Source: Henricia sp. BOLD:AAB3569 | Taxonomy: Eukaryota; Echinodermata; Asteroidea; Spinulosida; Echinasteridae | DNA: 64,000 nucleotides | Reading direction: 5' to 3' | NCBI GenBank assembly: GCA_037783545.1 | Contig: JBBELK010000383.1 | Span: 496,001 to 560,000, forward strand | Part shown: piece by piece, positions 38,701-47,700 of the stretch | Numbering within the stretch: the stretch's first letter is position 1 | Layout: every line of letters begins with the position of its first letter | Program-made: the position numbers and the translations under genes | Notes under the pieces: model-generated | What the model was told of the DNA's origin: nothing | Databases searched by the model: none | The model's input: only the letters and a program-made list of their open reading frames with translations

Positions 38701-41700
38701 GTTACATTAGAGAAGTCATTGTCTCCATCCCTTATATTGCCTGTAAGGTTTTTTGATGTAGGGGTATTTTTTGTGTTATATTGACCCGCCTATTTCCCAC
38801 GTTGTGGCAGAAATTACGTACAGTTTTGTTTGATGGCGGTGATTACCAAATTTAGCTAAAAATTTACCTTTTGACTTCTGTTGACCTACTTACTAGATTA
38901 AAAGACATAACTCCTGTACCACTGTGTAGAACTCACTAAGACCTACATTTTGAGGGGTAACTTGTATCTCTACGACAATTTTGACGGAACAATGGATATT
39001 TGAATTTCCCCTAGCACTAAAATGGCCGTCAAGTCTTGGGCTTGAGGGTTCATGTAACATCCAAAATCAACTATAGTGAGTCTCAGTTAATTTCATGTTA
39101 ACATGTCTTAAAATGAAGTACAGATGCAAGCCTACTAGGAAAATGTAGTTTCGTCAATTCTAGGGGGGTGGGGGTGTGCACGGTAGGCCCCTCTGGCCCA
39201 TGGACTATTATCAGTGTTGAAGTATTTTCGCTTTGGCGTGGTATATTATGGACACAGTAATGGCGGATAACAACCGGTTGTCAAGAAAGTGAAACACAAG
39301 AATAAGGTGGCGGACGATGGCTTCAAATTTAGAGGGTGTTTCCGCATCAAGTGCTTAGATAACGATGGTTTGTAGATCTATTTGGTATTAGTATACTACA
39401 CATGCGTATTGACCTGCACGCGAATCTTCGCGAGAACGTAAATCTTTTTCACACTATAGGCTAAAAATACCCTTTACCCAATATTTGAACATTTTCTAAA
39501 TTTACAACAAATTCAAATGTTGTATGACGCCCTTACGGTACAGCGCTTTCTCCTATTAGACGTGTCCGACCTCGGTACGGCGGAAACTGCTGCTTGATCC
39601 GTATTTCCGCCGGAAGTACCTACCGGAAGTCCCAGTGTTGATGTGGAGTAAACATTACAGTGATGATGAGTACGATCGACTGTCGCAATACCACGGCATC
39701 TACGGCTGGCAGGTTGCCAGGGCTAATGGTAAGAGTGTGGATACATGTCATGTATCACTGAAATAGACCGTGTAAGTTGACCTCGACAACATCCGGTACG
39801 CTGCGAGATTCATCGACTTCCGGGAACTTCGAATAGGAGCTAAAGCAGGTGCAGCGACCGTTTTGTCGTTACCATTTTGGCTCCAAGTCAAAATAAGCAT
39901 TTTCACCAAAGGATTTGGGGTCTACTTTTAAAAATCCTAAAATCCAATTTATTACTTGTGGGAAAAAGTTAATTGAACAAAAAGTACAAGAAATTATAAA
40001 TCTTACCTGTTATATCCGTCTCTGAGATAAAATTGTAACACTGGACGTAATATAAAAACCACGCATCGTATCGCTGGTAGTCCACAAGTGGCGTGAATAT
40101 TTTGGCGCTAGTGTTTTGGCGCGAATACGATGCATTATGGCTGTTTTTAAAATCACTTGGTTCGGCTTCAGACGGTCTTTTCGATTTTCTGTCCTGGCCG
40201 TGTGCAATTTGTTTAGGTTTTTGTTGGAGGTTTTATCTATCAGCAGACGTAAACGTTTAAGCTGATGTTCAAACCCAATAATTGTTAGCCATTAATTGGT
40301 ACTTGCAAACCGGAAACTAAAGTCAAACATTTGTATTTGTTTGTGACAAGTTCAGACAACATTTTCTTTATTTAATTAATTGAATCGGTAGAATTTAAGG
40401 TGTCTTTTCCATTTATTGGCGTTTGGGCTCTTACAAACACGGTACGGTAAAGTGACAAATCAAAGAATATCGTCACAATATTAAAACCCTATTGCCATGA
40501 ATTTTAGAAAGCGTTTTAGAATTTCCTCATATGGGACAGACGTAACTCCTGGGCTTCCAGACTCCGAAGAAAGCTTTTGACTCGAGCGCTCGGTTTTGTA
40601 TAAATGTTCTTTTCCTGCCTTTTACATCTGTCTTCCTGGGTTCGATTCCTGGATGTGTATGTGGATTGGGTTAGCAGTCTCTGTTTGGCCACATGGGTTA
40701 TCCCCAAAGACTTCTCTGGGGTTTCCTTCCGCTTCTAAAACTGCATCTCCTTTTTCGTCATCTCAAGTTGATAATAAAGTATAGTTAAAGCTAATGCCGT
40801 ATAATTGATGGCATAAACGGGCCTTGGTTGCCGGAGATGCCGCCAACAGCTTTTGATTTCACATTGGCTCAGTATAACCGCACATAATGACTAATTTTAT
40901 GTATATTTGTTCCTAAGTGATATCCTCGGCTCTCGGTCTCCTGAACACCCCAAGCAATGGTTACATGTTTGACACGGACCGGTCGCCTGGGCAGGTAGGA
41001 TGTACCACCTGTGCTGTCATCGGTAATGGCGGTATACTCAACGGATCTAAGATGGGAAAAGAGATTGACTCACACGATTTCGTGTTTAGGTGAGTATTTA
41101 CACGTCACCCCTGACTTCACACTGAAATACTGACGTACTGATTCTCTTCCTTTCACATGCACACAGTTGTATCCAGATGTCTAGACGAAATGTCTGTTGC
41201 TATGTACATAATCAATACCATGTTTACCGTAGGAAAGAATGGCATAAGACGACCAGACTGCTGGTTGCTAGGCTGTAGCATGCACCACGTAGCAACAACT
41301 GCATAGTATGGATTTCTAAACTGCACCTTAATAGGTCAGTCGGAATTTCCTCGTCCGTGTAACACCCAAAATACTTAATCAGAGCTACACAGTAGGAATC
41401 CTTATTCATTGGTAAAAACATTTATCGATGTTAAAAAGAAAATGTAAGGGTCTTATTTACGTTTTTTACGGTTTTGTATCTTTAAACTACTTTCTTCTTA
41501 TCGGATTAGCAATGAGTGCTTCGCCGCGCGCCCACTGACAAGGCTCTCGAGTGTCATTTGTAGGGTATGCAGTTTATGAAAGTTCAAGTACGCCGCCAAT
41601 AAATGCATTATATACCCATTGAAACTGCATTTGAATGTTTTAAAACCGTGTTGGGAGAAGAATAAATTCTTTCTGTTTGAAAATATGAATATTTGTTGCG

Positions 41701-44700
41701 TTTGTTCGTATTGTGTAATCCCTGCTAAAATCGGCCGCCCCCGTCCATATATCACGTGATCCGTCCTTTCGAATACGGCGCTAGACTGGTTCCCGCTCCA
41801 CATCTAAAAAGTCAATCGGAACGGACGTGCCACTGAATGGGAAAGCCATTTTATTTCCACAAACCGAAAAAGATCAGTAAATCAAAACATTCTGAACCTC
41901 AAAATGTTATTTTATTTATTTTATTTATTTATTTACCACATCCAACAGCGGAGGGACCGCCAATTACAGGAATGGGAGCAAGTGTGGTTGAGTGCCTTGC
42001 TCAAGGGCACAGGTGCCACAACCCGTCGCGGCCCGGAATCGAACCTACATTCTAGTACTATATAGCACAGGAACTTAAGTTCGACGCACTAGACCGCTCG
42101 GCCATAACACCCCACAAATTTACAATTTATGAAACAATTTAGGACGTTTTGTGAGGTTAAAGTACCTGGATACAAGTCAATCGTAATACAAAATCACACA
42201 TGGATTTGGCTGGAAACAATTTTGAAAAGTAAATAAACTTTGTGCCGAGCACATTTCTGTACTGGACAGCTCCATTAACTTTGTACCTGGCGCTGTTTAG
42301 CACACAAATTTGCTAAGCACGGATTTTATTAATGAATTACTTTGTAAAATGAGGAACCAGCTAAATTTGTATTTTCAAATTGTGCTTTAAAACAGTATCA
42401 ACATTTTAGTACACATGTAAATACATATCACTTTATTTTGTCAGGCAACCAACTTTTGCAATATAAAGCAGATATATAATTATGAAATGAAATTGGCCCC
42501 TGGAGTTCAGAAAGTGTTTTCCTTTTTTCAATACTTCATTGCACCATCACTGCTGTCCTCATCTTTTGCAATGTCAGTCGTCATCAAAGTCTTCATTATC
42601 TTTAAAGCCCCAGAATGTTACTTCACGAGCAGACAAGAAAAAGAAAACTAAAAGTGTTGATAGCAAGGTAACAATCACATGATTTTTTTCAAGTAAATAT
42701 GGTGCCTTTGTGGAAGAAAACTGCTAACTGAAGGTGTTTTAAGTTTGGAAAACATTTTGGTACCTTTCATGCATGTGGCTTAAATTTCTACAAGGCTCTT
42801 TATCAACATATTACTACGACTGTAATTGTGGGGAAATAAAACATGTTCCAAATTATTTAACACTTTATAACAGCTTCAACCCGCAAAGCATTGTTATCAC
42901 AATTCAGTGATTTCTTTAGAACTTATTGTACCTGTAGGTAATTGCTCAACACATACACTCGGCAAAAGAAGTTCTTGGACACTTGTAAAAGTTCAAATAA
43001 TTTTTAAAAATAATTCATAAAAAGCACATTATTGTATATCAATATGACCACACAATAGTTCTCTACCAGCATGATATGGAGTTAACGCGTGAGCAATCAT
43101 GCATGGGTGGTTACACGCATTAAACAATAGCAAGTACAGTAACAGAAAATTGCAAGAAATGGAGCATTCAGTTATTCAATTGTGAAACAGTTTATGTGGC
43201 ATAATGATCCATTGAAAGAAAAAAGCAGTATGTTTCTTTGCTGGGGGTTCATTATTGAACAAATCCCGTGCACATTGTCAAGTCAAAATTAAATGCCATT
43301 TTGAAAAGAAGAGGAAATTATCCATCTTGGATGCATCATTATTCCACTGGAATTGTTAACAAAATTTAGGCCTGCAGGATGGACATGATTATTAGCATTT
43401 GAATGCTCCATTTCTTGCAATTTTCTGTTACTGTACTTGCTATTGTTCAATGCGTGTAACCAGCCATGCATGATTGCTCACGCGTTAACTCCATATCATG
43501 CTGGTAGAGAACTATTGTGTGGTCATATTGATATACAATAATGTGCTTTTTATGAATTATTTTTAAAAATTATTTGAACTTTTACCAGTGTCCAAGAACT
43601 TCTTTTGCCGAGTGTACAATGGAGAAATGAACTGATTGCATAATACATACAATGAGTGAATGGAATGACAATAATGCAAGTCAAGTAGTGTAAATAACAA
43701 GGAAAATTAATTACTTGTACTGTAACACTTATGTAATGCTGCTGTTCCTAATTTTAAAAGTTTTCCAGTCACGTAATGTCTTGAAGTTGCTGCTGGTGGG
43801 TATCATCTTCATGCCATTTGGGAACGATTTTCACCTTTGTGGGTCCATCTCCTATTGGGAATGAGTGGATATGGGTTGGCTGCTCTCTTCCAAATGCCAA
43901 ATACACCTCTTCGGAAAAATGATCAAGGAAAAAACTAATTATAAAGAATCGTTGTCATTATTATCCATATCTATATTCTTCAAAATCGATGCTTAGAATA
44001 CAGACGTTAAAACAATTTTATAAGTGTAATACAATTGTAGATCACTTGATGAATACCTGGTTGGCATTTGACGCTTGCTCATACGTTGGGTTCACGGGTG
44101 ATGTCATCCTGTTTATCCTCAAGCCTCAAATGTAGGTACAGGTTGGGACAATATGTGCTGCATCTGAAGTCTTCGCTCCTTGACAGTTTTGATCCAATCA
44201 CTGTTCAGGTAAGTAAAATTTTCACTTCCTGACCCCTAATGCACCTCGGTGGTTGGTGCCTTGTCCCCATCACTGTTGAACTCAAAAATGAATAACAAGT
44301 TACCATTAATAATAAATGGCACTGAGGGTTGAGAAGTTAATCTGAATGTTTTTCTTTTTTTGAAATGACTCATCAAGCATCGGTAAGTCCTAATAAAAGT
44401 AATATTGTCATGATCATAATGCCCCAGAAAGTGTAACATTTGGTTAGGAAACACGATGAGAAAATATCAAGTTTTTCTTTGAAAACACTTAGGATTTTGT
44501 TTGTCATGCTCCATAGACTTAGTGCATGGAGTTTCAACTGGCGAACGTGCACGGTAGTTTTTCCATGATCAACCACCAAATTATCTCCGAATTTTTCGAC
44601 CGTGACCGGTCGAGTTGTCTTAAAACGGGACGACTGTCGCTATCACTGTACCGTGTACGTACACTGCGCTGGTGCCTGGAGTGTGTTTTTCAGATGTGAA

Positions 44701-47700
44701 TTTATGCCACTTAAATCACGAATTAGCAAACACGGACCGCTAGCAACATCTGAAAAGATAATCAATCTGCATAAAGCTTACTATACTATTTTTACCTTCA
44801 TTACTTACTTTATTTTTACGAGTAATTTGTTGCTCATATACACAGCAATCTTTCGCGATCCATCGATGAAAATCATGATTGTTGCTGGCCGGCCGGTGCC
44901 GCGCTATACGTACGTACACGAAAAGGACATTTTAGTCTGGCTCTCTGACATGACGTTAAATGCCGCATATATTTATATTACACAGGCCTGGATCCCAGAC
45001 TTAAGGGCCAATCATCAGAGTGGTCGAGTTTATAGCAGGAAATGCACAAGAAAAATAAACACATCAACGATTTAAATTTTGAAACTAGAAGAATTTATTC
45101 CACTACAGCATAATGTTAAAACATTTTAAATGTTATGAGCTACAATTCTGATGGTCCTGCATAATGTATACATTGAAAATGTGCTTCAATTTTCATTAAC
45201 CACGCACCCCACAAATAATGGTATGGTCTGTCGCGGAGTGACAATCGATTTCCTGTTTAATGGCGACGTACTCGTTGTGAATCCGGGAAAAAACAAAGTA
45301 TAGTTCCAGCGTAAAAAACCGACTAAAACGCGAAAAGGACCCTTATAATTTCTTTTTAACATCGATTTCTACTTTCAACAATAAATAAGGACTCAACTTG
45401 TTTAGGTCTGGTAAAGTATAAATTCCTACACGGACGACGAAATTCCGACTGACCTATAATATTTGAAAGTTTAAAAATTGGGGCGTCATCCATAGTGTAA
45501 GGGTTATACGCAAAAGGCTAATTCTTCTAAGAGTGTTTGCTTGGAAGCCATTGTTTTTTCCTTTATTATGTTTCAATATAAAATGGAAGGCATGAAATCC
45601 ATCGTAACACATCGTAACACATCGTCAGGCAATCTAACGATATATAACTGCATACTAATACCTGTTGATTGAAGGGTGAACGTGGCTTTAACAAAGGGAC
45701 ATGAAGATCATGTTGGCAGCAAGACATCATTCTACTGTGCTGCATTTCGCTCATTGTCCAACTCACTTAGGAGTGGCCGGCAGTACGGCTTTACGGCCCC
45801 GCCATATCAACCGGTACGAAACACTAACCTATACAGCTGAAGTCAGAAGTATAAATGCAACTGTATGCAACCAAGTGTTAAAACAGATGTGTGTGCTTAC
45901 ACCATTTTTGTAACAGTCTTTACTAAAGTCTTGATTTTGTGGAATTCCTCACGTGCATGCTGTACTTAAAAACATAACTTGTACACCTTGCAATGGTTCA
46001 GGTAGTCCTGTTTACCATTTTGGGTGATGATGGTAGTGGTGTACATGTATTTATACTTCTGACTTCAACTGTATATACAATGAACTGAGTAATTGACTCC
46101 CTGAGTGAAACAACTATCCGCCATTTTACTCCAGGCAAGACAATGCCTTCCGTAAACTGGTTTGATGCTTCGGAGTTTGTGTTAAGTGGAATACAAGCGA
46201 TCTCGTGGACCGGAAAGCAGTCTAGAAAAAGTTAGTTTGCCTGGTGTAACATGGCCGACGCCTTTCTTAAATTCTCGGATAACCGTGTACAGTGGTAAAG
46301 CCCATCTATTGTATAAAGGCCAGTGGTACAGAACACTCAAAAAGAGCCGAGGAACACTCTAGTCAAAACCTCGTCGCCGATTCAGATCAATATCTCACCA
46401 AACAATACCGTTCATTCCAACGTTTTTATAATCAGGGTATTCGCTACGTATTTTTCCCGAAGACGGAGTGGGCCTACCTATACTTGGAAGCCGTGCTGCG
46501 GGGAAAGCCAGCCCCTCGTAATCCGGAGGACGAAAGGTAAGCAACCGGTCTTCCCCTGTACGATGGATGGACCACTGACACAATAATGGACGAGCCCTAA
46601 TTGAAGCCACCGTCCGCCGCCATACTCCAGCCGAGACAATGCCTTATCAAGACTTTAAAACCAGAGTACACGTGTTAAAGGCACAGGCTCGTCAGCAATG
46701 CGCGCGCGCCCAATTCTTGCCACGAAATACGCAGCTCCGTAGCAAAGTCATGGAGCTGCGTATTTCCTGGCACGAATTGGGCGCGCGCGCATTGCTGACG
46801 AGCCTGTGACTTTAAGTTGAATGTAACCGATCATTTGGACCGTACCGTAGGGAAGCATTATATAGGGGAAGCATTATATAGGGGAAGCATTATATAGGCA
46901 AAGCATCATATTGCCGGTATGACCGAAGCGTAGCTCCTGCAGTTGTCGCATTGCCATATGCTGATGTACATCCGTCAGTTGCTTCCAGAACACCCCAGCC
47001 CATACTATCCCCCTTTTCCCACTTTTTGTTATATTAATATAATGAAACACTTGTCACAAACGTCAATGTGCGCCGCCATAATGCCTCACTGCTGAGTGGT
47101 GAGTTACGCGTAAAGATCACGGATGCCTCGTACCAATTATATTTATATTCCGTACTTTTTCAGGAGCGCGCCGCATTTCCCGAGAAATCTTACAGCACAA
47201 GATATAAAACTGGTTCATCCAGATTTCGAGAGATACCTGAAGTACAGGTATGTTTAAACATAATTCACATAATTGGCTACTGTTCATTTTTAGAAATAGG
47301 GATTTAGAGTTACAAAAAAACTGCTCTTATACCTAAGTCACAATTAAAGCGGAGGCCGGGCGGCGTGTGCGATTTATAGGCAAAGATTGCGCGATTGGGC
47401 GGTCACAGTCACAATTAAAAGTGCCCCGCACGCTGCCATGACGGAATGGGGTCGATTTCTTGGCCCGTTTATCGGCCGGTGTCCGGCAGGCACTCGTTCG
47501 ATGTCCTGCCGATGCCCTGCCTATGTCACTGCGATACCCCAGCCGATATCTGGCCGATTTCCGGCCGGGCGCCGCCAAGTCGGCCGGACGCCGGGCAGGG
47601 CCCTGCCGGTGTCTGAGCGGCGTCTGGGCGGCGCCTGGACGGCGCCTGGGCGGCGCCTGCATGGCCGATATATGAATTGTCTGGGTTGTCAACAATTTGG

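Larger units (their letters stand above)
32140..39335. mobile_element. Large foldback transposon with minisatellite core, three nested insertions
   Basis: The outer left arm (GAATTGAAGCCACACGCCCG ... TTTCACTTTCTTGACAAACG ... CCGCCATTACTGTGTCCATA) is mirrored at 39195-39335. The arm continues at 32820-33001, skips the LINE, and continues at 36460-36960 (mirrored at 38640-39065, for example TAATTAATATTGTTCAGTAA). The core 37115-38645 is a minisatellite. Insertions in the left arm only: a MITE (32177-32287), a foldback (32390-32825) and a LINE (33002-36460). No transposase is visible, so it is presumably mobilised in trans. It lies in the 7.5 kb intron of gene B. Confidence 0.8.
41225..45560. 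mobile_element. Inverted-repeat element filling a gene B intron
   Basis: ATAGGTCAGTCGGAATTTCC...GTCCGTGTA (41334) is mirrored by TACACGGACGACGAAATTCC...GACCTAT (45430); ATCGATGTTAAAAAGAAAAT and the ACGTTTTTTACGG region also mirror 45290-45380. The interior carries a SINE, a young foldback and short coding-like pieces on the minus strand. Outer limits are approximate. Confidence 0.6.

Noticed and set aside
42030-42116. Possible tRNA-Leu or tRNA-Ser gene on the minus strand
   Set aside because: The A and B boxes are good, but it continues into a SINE body with a TAAA-repeat tail and lacks a closed acceptor stem.
44602-45075. 157-codon frame with a hydrophobic stretch
   Set aside because: No splice context, no recognised family, and opposite to the coding-like pieces in the same element; likely chance.
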